A stretch of DNA of 64,000 bases. Origin: Diplonema japonicum. Taxonomy: Eukaryota > Euglenozoa > Diplonemea > Diplonemida > Diplonemidae. The position numbers were made by a program, and so were the translations under genes. The notes under the pieces are model-generated. The model saw only the letters and a list, made by a program, of their open reading frames with translations. It was not told the DNA's origin and ran no database searches. The DNA lies in the NCBI GenBank assembly GCA_964019335.1, contig OZ025676.1, positions 496,001-560,000 of the forward strand, in the 5' to 3' direction. This document shows, piece after piece, positions 1 to 11,770 of this stretch (position 1 is the first letter of the stretch; each line of letters begins with the position of its first letter).

Positions 1-141
1 AAAGGGGCTCTCGACCGCGAGTTCTGTTTGCGTCACCTCTGCGAAATCATGGAGCAAACCACGTCTGTTGACCTCACTCATGAGAGAGTCACCATTTATC
101 ACGCTCGACCAGGAGTCCGTGGCAAGGGCCGTGGAATGCAT
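1..141 (-). CDS. 5' end of an unidentified protein gene, cut by the window edge
   Basis: An open frame starts at an ATG (139-141) just after an A-rich leader and stays open for 47 codons to the window edge. The peptide begins MHSTALATDSWSSVING and has no recognisable domain in the visible part. Its GC-rich, mixed-codon composition matches the other exons here and contrasts with the homopolymer-rich DNA upstream of it. It has the same orientation as all other genes. No family can be assigned from so short a piece. Confidence 0.5.
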   Translation of the reverse strand, partial: MHSTALATDSWSSVINGDSLMSEVNRRGLLHDFAEVTQTELAVESPF

Positions 142-540
142 TTTTTTTTCTTTTTTCCCGCACCCCCCTACGGTATTTTTTTTTTTTGAAAAGAAAACAC
201 GCTTTATAAAAAAAAAAAAACAAAACAAAAAAAAAAGAACTAGGCCATCTGGAAGGAGACATGAAGAAAGGGGAAGGGGAAGAGGGTTCAGAAAAAGAGG
301 AAAAAAAAAAAAAAAAAAAAGAAGACGCAGAAGAAAGTAGCCGATGATTTCATAATCAAGCCCCATACTGCGAAAACATTTTTTCCCTCCCCCCTCTTTC
401 TTTTCGTTTTTGTTTTCCCGATGTCGACCTCTCTCCCCAAAAAAAAATCCCACTTTCTTTTTGTCACCTCGTAAGATACTCTACTCAAAATTATAGCAAC
501 TCAACTTTTTTTTTTTTTGTGTAAGGGGGGAATTTTTCTT
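142..540. other. intergenic spacer, homopolymer-rich
   Basis: Short A, T, C and G runs alternate with a few complex patches (around 240-300 and 330-370). There is no coding-like frame of useful length. It separates the 3' end of the FAS1 gene from the 5' end of the next gene and presumably holds polyadenylation and leader-addition signals, but none could be recognised. Confidence 0.5.
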
Positions 541-615
541 TCAAACAGAAAAGGTCTCTTTTGGGAGCTTGCAGTACCCGGCACACATTACGCTTTGACG
601 TGACGACGAACGGCT

Positions 616-659
<44 letters not shown>

Positions 660-1339
660 TTGCCCGGTCATACTGGAGAGTACTATTGACGTTGACGAAG
701 AGATCTTTGGCTTTTTTCTCCCCGTTTCGGTCATTCTCATCAAAGCAAACTGTGGGCTTCTCGTCGCACTCAACCTTGGACGCATCAGTCGTCATTTCGA
801 ACGTCCCGGCATACTTCGTGTTGAACACGTGATGTATCTCAGAGAAAAGCATCCGATCCATGTTGTTGTCCCTAGCAATGACATCAGACGCCCTGAGCGA
901 GTACTCTATCTTAGAGGCATCCTCATAAGGGGTACAAGGAATGTATGAGCCTTCTGTTAGGTTAACCTTCGTTAATCTGAGGGGATTTTTTTTTTTTTTT
1001 TTTTTTTCCCCTGCCATACAGTCCCAGCATCGACTTCTTCTCATTCTCTTCATCAATCATCAGAACATCAATATCCTTCACAGCCCGTACTGCCGCGTCA
1101 TAATGTGTTTGTGTTGCAACCTCTGTGGGCGGGAGATTCGTCAATGCCTTGACCATAGGATTGTTTGTCGCCTCACAGTGCTTCCTTGCAACATCTGGCA
1201 GCCTTGCGTAGTCCTCAAGAGAGAACGCCGCACCCTTCATCTTATCCTTCATTCTCATCTCACACTTGAAGTCCGACTCAGGCGTGTTCGTCTTTCCAAC
1301 TGATTTGTAGAACGACCTCACAAACCGTGCTACGGGCTG

Positions 1340-1370
<31 letters not shown>

Positions 1371-3529
1371 CGGTGTTTTCATACTCTAGTAGCTACCAAC
1401 ACCGTCACCACGGTGGCCCTTGGGGACACGTCTTTGTAATCTTTGGTTCCCAACCCCGCCCTGATCCCGCCTACTTCTGACAGCGACTTTATAGGTATGT
1501 ACCTGATGTTGTTCAGCTGCGCCGCATCGCGATGCACAAAGGAGCCGTGCTTGGTCCCAAAGGTGCACTCCACTGACGACATCCCAGTGGACGGGATTGT
1601 CAGTACTCTGTTGTGTGTTGTGTTGTGTTGTGTTGTGGTGCATACGCGAGGACGAATTTTTTCGTTACATCTTCCACCGGCACCATCGGCGGCTTGGGTA
1701 CAGGTGGTGGGATGGTCGGAACAGGAGGAGGTGTTGTCGGGCTTTCGTTGTTCTTTTCCATCGCCTCTTTGTCGAAATTGTATGCCAGCATTTCTGCCTT
1801 GCCCAACTCTTCCTTCTTCGCTATGTCGATTGAGTTGTGTCGATTCCCGCCTATCTTGTAAACACTGGGCGGCTCGGGTGTCGGATCCAACCGATCAGGA
1901 GACACAGGGTGACGCGTCCGAGCCTCACTTTGGAGTCTGCCCCAATGCGCGAGCTTAACACCCGCCCGTTCCCCATCCTCTGCAGTCGCGATAGCGATGA
2001 GGTCAATCCTGTCGAGGCCGTATGCCAGTAGCTTGCTGCGGTACCCCTGCAGCTCGAGGTGGTTCAGCATGTTGTCAAACTGTGTGGTGTGTATGAGGGG
2101 TTTTTTTTTTTTTTTATGAGACACACCTGCTGCCCGTACATTGCATTTGTAGCGGCTCCTGGTTCCGGTTCAGCCATCGGTGCGGCAGCCCTGAACAGCG
2201 CACCGCGCACCTCGTCAGACGCCCAGCTGTGAAGATTACGGTGACAACAACAACAGCAACAACAACATACCGCAGCCCTGGGGGCAGAACCCACTTCATG
2301 GTGGGAAACAGGAACACCGTGCTCAAGAGGACAAGAGCGACGGCTAGAACAATGTCGGGTTTCCTCTTGCGCTTGTCGAGATGGGACTCGGGGGGTGCGG
2401 CAAGGCGGTGGATGATGAGGAGAAAGACAAAAGAGACCATGAGCAACATAGGCACAGGGGACTTCTTTTTCGCCTTCGGTGTTGTAGGAGCTGTAATCTG
2501 TGTCAGGGGCTCGGGGGTGGCCAGAAGGGCCTCCTTGTGCTCCCTGTTTTTGGTTGAAGAGTAGTTGACGTCTGGGACTTCGACACCTGGCGGCAGCAGC
2601 AGCTTATCGATCACATGGTACACGCCGTTGGTTGCTTGGACGGAGGCCTTGCTCCCGACCTCCAGCTTCGCTTCACCGTTGTTGATGTCGACGGTGCCAG
2701 ACCCGTCGCGTTGGTACGCAATGTAGTTTGCACGGCCTGCATGCACGTCGATGGTCTGCGCAATACCCGGGTTCTGCAAGTCCTCACGGGTAAGGTACGT
2801 GGTGTGCACGATGTGGTACCTGAGGATGCGGATGATCTTCTCTCTGTCCTCCTCCAGCAGCGTGCTCAGCGAAGTCCCCTTTGTAGTAAGCCCCGCACGG
2901 GCGAAAGCTTTGTTGGTGGGAACGAAAATGGTGAGAGGTCCGCGTTCGGTCAACCCGATCTCCTCCTTGACATCCCACATGGTGACGTAGAAAGCACGGA
3001 GCTTGCTGTCCTTCCGGAGAAGGGTTACGAGGTCTTCCTCTGGGAACCACCCCGAGTACGACAGCACACCATTCACAATGTGAATCATCCCATTGGTGGC
3101 ATCGGGGGCTGCGTCAGCCTGGATGACTTGCGACTTGCCATTCACCTTGACAACGTCGGAAGCGCTCTCAAGGAGCATCTTCGTGCCCCACAAGGTGGTC
3201 GCCATACCTGCGTATGACCCAGGGACGTCTTCTACGCGTAGAGGCTTCGATGCCACAACGACGTGATAGCTGATTAGTCGCCGCCTGAAGTCCTCGTCCT
3301 TCTTGAGGATCCCCAACACCCCGGGCACCATGAACTCGTTTATCGCCTCGTTCGTTGGCGCAAAAACTGTAAAAACACCTTCACCGTCCAGCACCTCCTT
3401 CACACCCGTCCCGTTCATCAGCGCCCAGAATCGTCCCAGTTGAGGGGACGAGGAGATCAGCTCTGCCAACGTCTCGCCTCCAACACACGCGCAGAGCATT
3501 GCAAGTAATAAATACCGCATGACCACCAT
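541..3529 (-). CDS. FAS1 (fasciclin) domain membrane protein with long novel cytosolic tail, 7 exons
   Basis: Model: exons 3529-2271, 2226-2127, 2079-1646, 1607-1385, 1336-1020, 976-674, 613-541 (902 aa; total length divisible by three). The protein opens with a signal peptide (MRYLLLAMLCACVGG, start ATG 3529 or 3520). Two FAS1 domains follow (about residues 20-160 and 165-310) with the typical YH motifs (ISYHVV, LRYHIV). Then come two hydrophobic helices (about 360-410) and a roughly 480-residue tail of no family I recognise, which includes a Pro-rich stretch. FAS1 domains usually mediate adhesion at the cell surface. All six introns (38-60 bp) start GTATG or GTGTG; the last three end in long A runs before the AG. 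The link across the first intron (2227-2270) decides whether the tail belongs to this gene; without it the FAS1 frame would overrun the next exon. A separate downstream gene starting at MAEPEP is the alternative. Confidence 0.75.
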
Positions 3530-3728
3530 TTTTTTTTTAATGGACCAGGTCACCACCCCCTTCCTTTTTTTTTAAATGGTATTCTCATTGCTAATGTTAA
3601 AGGGGGGGGGGAAGAAAATAAACCGGTTAACAAAAAAAAGGGTTGCTTTTCCCCGTTTGGATTCCTTATTATACATAAGGAAGAGAAGGGAGAAAACCCG
3701 GACGAATATAATCCCCCCCCCCCCCCGC

Positions 3729-4606
3729 CTATTCCAGCGTATCGGGTAGCTTGTATTTAAATATTTTATTCAGGGACGCCTCCGTGATGAACAGCTCCAT
3801 GTTGGTTTTCTCAAGAGCGAGACCCGAGATCTCGGCGCCGGGAACGGAGAAAGAAGCCAAATCCGTTCCGTTTGGTCGGATGATGGACACAAGCGACTCA
3901 GGGGATTGCTCTGTAAAAAAAAAAAAAAAATTACCCCCTTCTTCTCCCACACACCTTTAAAATCACATCTCCCAACGAATATGTTGCCCGAACTATCACA
4001 GTCAATACAGGTGGGGCCAAGAAGACCGGAGAATTGGTAAAAGACAGATCCATGCCAGACGCCCCTTGGCCGCTGGATATACCGCAATATTCTGTTGGCG
4101 GAAGTTTCGCAGACGTACAGAGCAGAGCCCTGAGGGTTGAGGCAGAGGGCAGTAGGGTATGCTAAAGATTCTGCAGCAAGACAGGAAGTGGTTTGGGTGC
4201 TTGGGTCGTACACATAGAGAGAGCCCCGCGGGACTGCAAGAGAAGTTGTTCCAAAAGGCCCACCATCTGTAAAGTAAAGCTGGCCTTCCTTCGAAGTGCA
4301 TACGCCGGTAGGCCCTTTCAGCGCTGACCCCTTGTATGAAGAAGCCAGTTCTGTCATGCCCTCTGAGGCATCGACACCGAGGCTAAACACGCACCCCCCT
4401 GTGTCAGCCCCGACTATCTTCCCGTCAGCCCAACCCAAGGATATCGGGCCGTCCCTGCCTCCTGAGATGACTTCAAGATCGCCTTCCGCCGTCACCCTGT
4501 GGACTTCACCACTCCCAGTACTGCAGACGTAGATGGTGCCATTTTCCCCGATACACGGTCCGCTGAGTCCGTTGCCCCCTTGAGCAATCTCCACCAACCC
4601 TGACAT
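3729..4606 (-). CDS. SMP-30/NHL-like beta-propeller protein
   Basis: Two exons, 4606-3955 and 3910-3729, joined over a 44-bp GTGTG...poly-T...ACAG intron; 277 aa. The sequence is a chain of propeller blades of the SMP-30/gluconolactonase/strictosidine-synthase-like type: repeated G-P-T-G and LYFTDGG, ALYVCETSANRILRY, NIFVGRCDFKG and ELFITEASLNKIFKY elements. Such proteins are usually lactonases or related metal-dependent hydrolases, but substrate cannot be told from sequence. There is no signal peptide, so a cytosolic location is likely. The ATG at 4606 is the first after a homopolymer leader. Reading through the intron instead gives a low-complexity phenylalanine run and loses the last blade, so the spliced form is preferred. 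Confidence 0.8.
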
Positions 4607-5137
4607 AACGGGGTGTTTTTCTTCTTTTTTTTTTTCCCCCTCACCACCCGTGTGTCTGTTTGATATATAAAAAAAAGATATTGAAAAAAAAAAAAAAAAA
4701 AAAAGATGGTAAAGGTGTATGGTATAGGAAAGATGGGTCCGGGGGAAAACAAAAAAAAAAGAGAAAAAAAAAAAGTGGAGTGTGAGAGGGAGGGAAAGGT
4801 GTGGGTGTATATATGTAAGGGGGGAGGTGGGTGTAAGAGGGAAATATATACCTTTATGTAGCTTAACTGCGAATGTTTTTTTTTTCTTTTTCAAAGACAG
4901 GGAAAAAATCCATGAAATATTCCATTCTCCTCCCCCGCCCCCTCCCATTCCTTTTTTTTTCCTCCTACCACGGTTTTGTTCTCCAGCCCACCCCCATCCC
5001 CCACCCTTTAACCCTTTATTTATTTTTTTTTTAAATCATCATACGCTTATCTTCTTTTCTTTTTTTTTTTAGAACATATTAAAGGAATAATTATTGCCCC
5101 CCCCCCCACCCCCATCCTTCCTTTTTTATTTTTATTT
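4607..5137. other. intergenic spacer, homopolymer and pyrimidine/purine tracts
   Basis: Almost wholly A, T, G or C runs with AG- and CT-rich patches. No gene is visible. On the sense (minus) strand a T run followed by ATATATCAAACAG lies about 60 bp upstream of the SMP-30-like ATG. This is a plausible splice-leader or 5' intron acceptor, not proven. Confidence 0.45.
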
Positions 5138-8082
5138 TTAAAACTGAATTTCTAACCAGGAGTCCTCCAAGATACTTGCGGGTTTGGGTCGTTCCGAGGG
5201 GTTGAAGTGCAGTAAAGGCAGCAAAAACGCAGAGAGCGAAGTCGATGCTGGTAGCTTAAAACCGTATTTCCTCATTATGTGGTCGGGAAGAGTGGTCTGT
5301 GGCAACGCGTTGTGCTTGAAATCACCCGAAGTAGTAAAATAGTCAGATGTGTGCGATGCAGGAGAAGTAGAAAACGACCTGGGAACGGGTCCAAGGACTT
5401 GCTGAAATAGCATCCAGTGATCTGTTTTTTTTTTTTTTTTTCTTTTTCTTTTTTTTTTTCTCCCATACAAATATCAATGTTCATGTCCTTCTGCTGTTTC
5501 GGGTCAAACAAAAAGTCCCCTGTTAAAAGTTCGAAGACAATGCACCCAAAGCTCCAGATATCAACGCCCGTCCCGAGTTTTGCGCAGCCCAACAACACCT
5601 CAGGAGCACGGTATTCCCTCGTCTGTACAACCGTCACTGGGTAGTTCTTATCCACCCACCTTGCAGCCCCCAGGTCGGTTATCTTCACCTTGTAGATTCT
5701 CTTCAACGCACCCTCCAACGTCTCGCCCTCTAGTTTCGTCACCATGCCTGTCAAAACAGCTTTGCTTTGCCGGGTCTTCTCCTCTACACTGCCTTGTCCC
5801 GTTGACGCGTGGATGGCCTGTAGGACTGCTTCGTCGTGAACTTCTAAAAGAATGTTCTCTGGCTTGAGATCTGTGTGTATCACACCCGCCGACTCCAGGA
5901 AATCGAGCCTTTTTTTTTTTTTTTTTTTTTTTTTCTTTTTTTTTTTTCCTCCCTCCTTTAGACCATACCCTTCCAACACGTTTCTTGCCACCACCTTAAC
6001 TATGTTTGCGTTGATGCCCTCAAAGTTGTGCGACATGATAAGCTTCAGCAAATTAGCGCCCATGAGCTCCATCACCATGCTGACGTGCGACCCGTTCGGG
6101 CCGTCGATCTCGAAGTCGTCGTAACACGTGATGAGCCTGTCGCCGTGCGGGTTGCTCCGTGTGCTGTGGTGGAGGTGTTTTAAGGGAAAGGTCGCATACT
6201 CAGCAGCCGCCTTGCTCAGCTTCTTCAGGATCTTCACTTCGTACAATGCGGAGTTCCTGAAGCCTGATGTTGATTTGCATATTTTAAGTGCCTTCAAAGG
6301 AGGCCCGTCTGCAGCCTTCCACGCCCTGTCCTTCACAAGCCACACTGTTGAGAACTGGCCCCAGCCTAGCTTGCACAGGATTTCGTATTTCTTGGCGTAA
6401 CAGTCCCCAACGGCAACCCTGTGGTACCCCCCCGGGCAGTAGTCTTCTTCCGCTTCGTCATCTGCAGCGTTCCAGAACTCGGATCCTCCACCGTTGTGGT
6501 CAGAGGTGCCCCCTGGTGTGTAAGGCTCCACAGGGGGGTGGTGTGCCGGTGGTGACTCTGGCACCATGGCATGCTGGTCGTGTTCTGTTGCCCAGTCAGG
6601 CGCGTGCTTGTACGGCGAGGATGCCTCGTCGGGCTCCATAGATGCTACGGAGTACTTCTCAGTAGGCACTGCTGTGGACCCGTCTGTTGTGGGTGGCTCT
6701 TGCATGAAGTGGTCGACCACAGCACGCGGAGACCCTTCTGCACTCCCGTCGATGCTGCTCTGCTGCCGCTTGTTGCCTTCCGTCAGGCCAGCCCTGTAAG
6801 CACCAGTAGTACACCACATCATCCCCACCAACGCCCCCCACCCCACCACGATCAGCAGCAGCTCGCTCCACCATGAGTCGAACTCGAAGGCCTCTGCCAG
6901 TGCTGCAGACGCAGCACCCCACAACACACAGCTGTACTGCAAGGTGATGATGGGGTTGAGACTCTTGATGGAGCATGGCCCCTGCGTCCCGAAGAATGAG
7001 TAAGTCTTTTCAGCTCGTCGCGAGCTGAGCAGAAGCACAGTGAAACAGACACCGTAGACTGGCAGTGTCGCTGAAGCGTAACCGCCTTGCGACAGGACGG
7101 CGACAGCGATGCACAGAAACTTCAGAAGCTTGTCGAGCGTGATGAAGTAGGGCGGGAAGGAGGGGGGGCTGCATTCTCCGGACTGCCGGCAAACGCTGAG
7201 AATCGACGAGAAAGGGATGACAGCGGTGAGGAGGAGGTTGAGGGTGATGAACGAGCAGTAAAGCACAGGGATGTGGCGGCCACGCCAACACTTCTCGCTG
7301 GGGTCCACATTGAGGAGACCGTCATTGGTGGAGAAGTCGCACGACCCAGTACGCACAAGCACAGTGCTCATCCCCACGAACAACAAGTTGACGAGAGAAG
7401 TATACACCGAGACGCCCCAACCCTTCTTCCCGGGGAAGCAGAGGAACAACGCCCAACCGGCCATCATGAAGGTAAAGGTCCAAAAAAGACCGAAATGCGC
7501 GTTCCCATCTAGGTATAGGGCTACGTGGCGGAAGTCGTTCCCTTCCCTCACGTTGAAGGCGAGGGCCGTGAGCTGCAGGGTATCGACAAGACAGGAGGCT
7601 CCCGTCATGAAGTAGTGGAGGCCCTTGTACTCACTGCGCGTCACCGGCTTCACTTGCTTAAAGGATTTTAACTTAAAAATAGTAAGGCATAAGATAGGGA
7701 AGGCGCTCAGTGCATACTGGCAGCAGAGCAACGCATGAGAGAGCAAGGAGTTAGAATGCGCACCACTGAAAACCCCAGCGAGGGGAAACAGCAGTGTGGC
7801 CGTGTACAGCATGACAAGGTATGGGAGTGCTCTCTCGTCATCCTTTTTGAAGGTGAAGCTCGATGTCTCCTCATCATGGACTGTTTCCAAAGTGTAATAA
7901 GAATTTTGAACGCACGGCGAAGTGCCAAGCACACCCCATCCTGGGCTTGGTATAACTTGCTTTAACCACCACCACTCGTAACCTGCAGGGGCCGTGCCCC
8001 CTTCTTCATCAAGAGCACTGTCGCCATGTGCGGCCACTCTCACCTTGCGGAGGGTTGACCTCCTCTCTGCTGTGCCTTGCAA
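5138..8082 (-). CDS. polytopic membrane protein fused to an SRPK-type protein kinase (5' end unresolved)
   Basis: Exons 8082-5969, 5908-5469, 5421-5138 (total divisible by three, about 945 aa). The first 460 residues hold about nine hydrophobic helices. A Pro/Ser-rich linker follows, then a full kinase from about residue 555. The kinase has the SRPK hallmarks: glycine loop LGWGQFSTVWL, lysine in ALKICKS, catalytic loop HTDLKPENILL, DLG in place of DFG, and REYRAPEVLLG. SRPKs phosphorylate Ser/Arg-rich splicing factors and are normally soluble. Membrane part and kinase start lie in one uninterrupted exon, so the fusion is not a splicing artefact of this model. The 60-bp and 47-bp introns begin GTATGG and have poly-A before the AG. 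No ATG precedes the membrane part in frame; an upstream exon is needed (an ATG at 8183 is a candidate but its phase does not fit without a one-base correction in a G run). Confidence 0.8.
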
Positions 8083-8183
8083 ACTGATTTTTCCTACTTT
8101 TTACGTGAAGACACCTTGCCTCCGTCCTCCCCCCCTCTCCGCCTTGTCTGTGTGTCAGTGTTGTAGGAAGATAACAAATTCAT

Positions 8184-9487
8184 TAGAAAAAAAAAATAAA
8201 AGAAAAGAGAGGAATGAAGAAAGAAAAAAAAGGGGGGGAAGTGGGGGGAAAAAAAAAAGAAATCTAAGGGAGAAGTGTAGCGGAGGGGGTAAAAGTGGAC
8301 TTTAAAATGTGGAGGGGATAATAAAAAAAAAAAAAGAGCAATGAAGAAGGGAAGGGTGGGATGCTGATACTGCGCTCGATAAATGGATTTTTTTCCCCCT
8401 TTTCCTGGAGTGATTCCTATAGGCTTTGTTTTTTTTTTTTTTTATTTAGAGAAAAAAAAATCCCAGTATCTTAGAGAATTTAATATGAGAACGATAAGGC
8501 GGGGGCGGGGTGGGGGTGGGGGTGAAGACGTGACAACAAGTAAACAAGCTAAAAAAAAAAAAAAAAAAAAAAAAAAAACTTGAGAAAACAATTTATTTTT
8601 TTTGAAAAAAAAAGGGGGAAAAGAAAAAGGAATTAGAGATTAGGCGGGGAAAAAACCCCCCCCCCCCTCTCTCTTTCCTTTTTACCCCATCTTCCCATTT
8701 TCTTTTTAAAAAAAACATATTTCCACTTTGACAGGAATAAAAAAAAACATAACAACGAGGATGGAAAGATTTTTTTCTTTTACAAACGGACAAAAAACTT
8801 TTTTTTGGGGGGTTCAAGATTTAGGGAGGGGATGATTGCTTCCTTAAGGTATAACTTAAGGGTTAATAGAGGGGTTGAGCTCTTTCGTTCTTTTAGCTGC
8901 TCATTTTTTCTTTATATTTTTTTTTTTCGTTATGACAAAAGAAGGGTAGGGGGGAGGGGGTTCTTCTAACTAAAGAGCCAATAAGCTCTATTTTGTCTCC
9001 AACTTTGCCACTAACTGTGTTTAGCTTTTTTAATTATTTTTAAAGCCTACAATGAAATTTTGTTAACTTTTTTTTTTTTCACAGTTACAAAACGGTCTAA
9101 AGTTAGGTAGTTTTGGGTTGGGAAATCGTTTGTGCTTTAAAAAAAAAAAAAAAAAAAAAAGACCCCCCAAATAAAAAGCCTTAAAAAGCAATGAAGTTCT
9201 GGAGATATCGCAAACAAAAAAATCAGGATGTAAAGGAAAAAAAAATCTAAAAAGAACCAAAAATAAAAGGGGGGAAAGATCTAATAGTAAAAAAAAAGAA
9301 GAAAAAAAAAAAAGAAAAATCTATTTAGAGCTTACAAGCTCTTGGGGTTTACTAATTCAAAAAAAAAAAGAAAAAGAAGAAGAAAAAAAAAGACCACTTT
9401 TGTTGACATCTATAGCTAATTCAAAAAAGAAAAAAAAAATAATAATAAAAAAAAAAAATAAATTTTTAAAAATAAAAGAGAGGAGAA

Positions 9488-9523
<36 letters not shown>

Positions 9524-9541
9524 TTTCACAAAAACAAAACC
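8184..9541. other. 1.3-kb intergenic region, homopolymer-rich, no gene seen
   Basis: Long A and T runs, several G and C runs, and AT-rich complex DNA at about 8810-9060. Two small hairpins share the arms AGAGC/GCTCT (near 8975 and 9323). No open frame resembles a protein once low-complexity runs are removed. Confidence 0.5.
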
Positions 9542-10969
9542 TCACTCCGACATGGGTAGGAGAGAAGGCAGGTCGTCCAAAGGCTTATTCTGCAAAGGAA
9601 GCTTCGCCTTGGCTGTGATCTCCTGCAAGGCCTTGATAATCTCGCTGCAAGCAGTGTTGTTGTAACCAAGCTCTGAGAGCGCAGTAATAATCTTATTATC
9701 AGGCGCAGTAATCAGACTGGGGATCGACTGGTTCGTGGCAGAAGCACTGAGGGACAGCTGAAGGTGCGACAACCAGTCATCTGTGTTCATCCTGTTAATC
9801 AGAGGAGGAGGCCCCATCGCCGTTCCAATAGGAGGAAGATCCTTCGTCTTACTAGGCATAGGGACCTTCTCATCATCCTCTTCATTCAGTGTTGACAACA
9901 AGCTCCTCATCGTTTCATCCTCCTCTTCCTGTTTCCTTGCAACAGGTGACGACACAGTAGATACAGGACTAATGGGCCCCATCTGTCCAATAGACAACAT
10001 TGGTGAAGGTGTTAAACCCATAGTGGACGGGGTAGGCTGTACCATTTGCCTCATAACAGGCTGAACAGGGCTTGGCGTGTACATAGGTTGAACAGTTTGA
10101 TGTTTGCCTCCGGTTTGCAGATGCCACATCTTTTCCTTCTTCGAGCTGGGGTAAAGAAGAACGTATCTAGCTTCCGTGATGTGAGCGCGGTCTTTACTTT
10201 GCGACAGAAGAGCCTCCTTTCTGTCGAAAAACTCAATAATAGCACTTCCGGTGGGTTTGCCATTTGAAGTGATGAACGTGATGTTCTCAGGGCGGACCTT
10301 CAACGGGCAGAAGAAGTTGATGATGACATCAATGGTAACGTCATATGGCATTCCGGTTACTTTTACATGGCGGCCGTCGTCGGTCTCGTCGTGAACGTAA
10401 CGGCATTTGTTGCCGAGGGAGCAGAAGCCTTTGAGGAAGTAGACACACATACCGCCTGGTGTGCCGGGTTTGAAATCGTAGATGGGTTTCCCATCGGCTG
10501 TTACATCACGTTCGACAACTTGAGGTGTTGAGGGATCCTTCTTGGGGGTGCTGAAGAAGGAGTTCAACTCGTCTTCGGATGTCCTGTTTGAGTTCTTTTT
10601 GATGTTGATGTTCTGGAGTTGCATCTCTAGTCTTGCGGCTTCTGTAAGGGCGAGTCTGGAGATCTTGTTCCTAGCAAGCCTTTCCTTTGCAATGAGGGTT
10701 TTCAAATCGCAAGCTGCGTCGCATTCCTCTTCGTCCCACATTGAGCTGTTGGCGTCGCCGAGCGGCTGCCTCACCCTTTTTGTTTGCTGCACTGACATTT
10801 GTTGTCTGACATTTTGTTGTTGTTGTTGTTGTTGCAAAACAGGCATTGTTTGAGGCACCATTGTCGGTATTCCCCTCATCATTGCCGTCTGTGCCTCGAT
10901 TTGAGCTTGCGTCTGCATGATCTTCTGCTCAAGGAGCATCTGCTGCTGAAGGATCAGGGCGTTCAACAT
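9542..10969 (-). CDS. CCCH zinc-finger / RRM-like RNA-binding protein
   Basis: Single exon, 475 aa, ATG at 10969. Order: Gln/Met-rich N-terminus with a seven-Gln run, a charged helical region, then a CCCH finger (about residues 170-190) with spacing C-x7-C-x5-C-x3-H (CVYFLKGFCSLGNK...). Immediately after lies an RRM-like fold (HVKVTGMPYDVTIDVI ... GSAIIEFFDRKEAL). A long Pro/Ser/Met-rich region follows, and the C-terminal 60 residues look like a small UBA-like helical domain (ALSELGYNNTACSEIIKAL). The combination suggests mRNA binding, for example control of stability or translation, which would matter in an organism with polycistronic transcription. The frame continues upstream of the chosen ATG only as homopolymer-derived low complexity, so this start is preferred. 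Confidence 0.85.
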   Translation of the reverse strand: MLNALILQQQMLLEQKIMQTQAQIEAQTAMMRGIPTMVPQTMPVLQQQQQQQNVRQQMSVQQTKRVRQPLGDANSSMWDEEECDAACDLKTLIAKERLARNKISRLALTEAARLEMQLQNINIKKNSNRTSEDELNSFFSTPKKDPSTPQVVERDVTADGKPIYDFKPGTPGGMCVYFLKGFCSLGNKCRYVHDETDDGRHVKVTGMPYDVTIDVIINFFCPLKVRPENITFITSNGKPTGSAIIEFFDRKEALLSQSKDRAHITEARYVLLYPSSKKEKMWHLQTGGKHQTVQPMYTPSPVQPVMRQMVQPTPSTMGLTPSPMLSIGQMGPISPVSTVSSPVARKQEEEDETMRSLLSTLNEEDDEKVPMPSKTKDLPPIGTAMGPPPLINRMNTDDWLSHLQLSLSASATNQSIPSLITAPDNKIITALSELGYNNTACSEIIKALQEITAKAKLPLQNKPLDDLPSLLPMSE

Positions 10970-11046
10970 TTTTTGTGTGTGCTGTTCTTTTCTCTTTTTT
11001 TTTTTGACACTGGGGAAGTGAGTGAAAAAAAAAAAGGGATGAATAT

Positions 11047-11085
<39 letters not shown>

Positions 11086-11770
11086 AACTCATTGCAGCAG
11101 GAAAGAAAAAAAAAAGGGAAAAAAAAGCGGGACAGGAAATAAAGGGGAAACAAAAAAAGGAATCGTGCAAACTTGGGTGGGGTGGGGGCACATAAAAGAC
11201 AGAAGAAGAAAAACAAGGGTAAATACAAACAAAAAAAAGGAAGTGAACAGGACATAAAGGAGGTGAACTTTCTTTTTTCGAGGCGGAGATGATTGCCTCA
11301 GTCCGAGTTTTGCCTCCCCCCCCCCCCCCCCCCCCAAGCAGCATCCGTCTCAAAAAAAAGAAACATCTCTCATCGTTGGGCACGTTCTCTTTTTAGTTGC
11401 ACTTTGGTTGCATTTATTTTTATTTAAATTTTTCTTTTCCCCTTTTTCGGGGAGGGGGACAAAAAAAAAAACTGTGGTATTTTTAGCAGCACTCCTTTTT
11501 TAAAGTATGACAGAAGCTGCTAGTTTTTTTTTTGAGGGGGTAATCAAAAAAGAGTTTTTTCAGGGAAAATGTTTAAAAAAAAAAAGAAAAAAAAAAAAAA
11601 AAAACCAGTCGCAACACTGAGAACGAGTATGGTGTTACAGAATTAAAAAAAAAATTCCCCCTTTTAATCAACGCACGTTACGCGTATTGATCCTTGCGTG
11701 CAGTCTACCCAGTTCCCGTAGCTTACAACATGTTTCCATATCTGTTATAGTTTTTATTATTTTTTTTTAT
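10970..11770. other. intergenic spacer, homopolymer-rich
   Basis: A, G and C runs dominate to 11345. The rest is AT-rich with a small hairpin TAGCAGC...GCTGCTA (about 11484-11520). No gene or named RNA recognised. Confidence 0.45.

Noticed and set aside
1443-1958. 171-codon plus-strand open frame
   Set aside because: It is the antisense shadow of FAS1-gene exons; the minus strand has consistent splice sites and restored phase, and this frame has no domain pattern.
2064-2294. small Cys-rich protein read from an overlapping frame
   Set aside because: The cysteine run is translation of intron sequence; the intron 2227-2270 explains the frame change.
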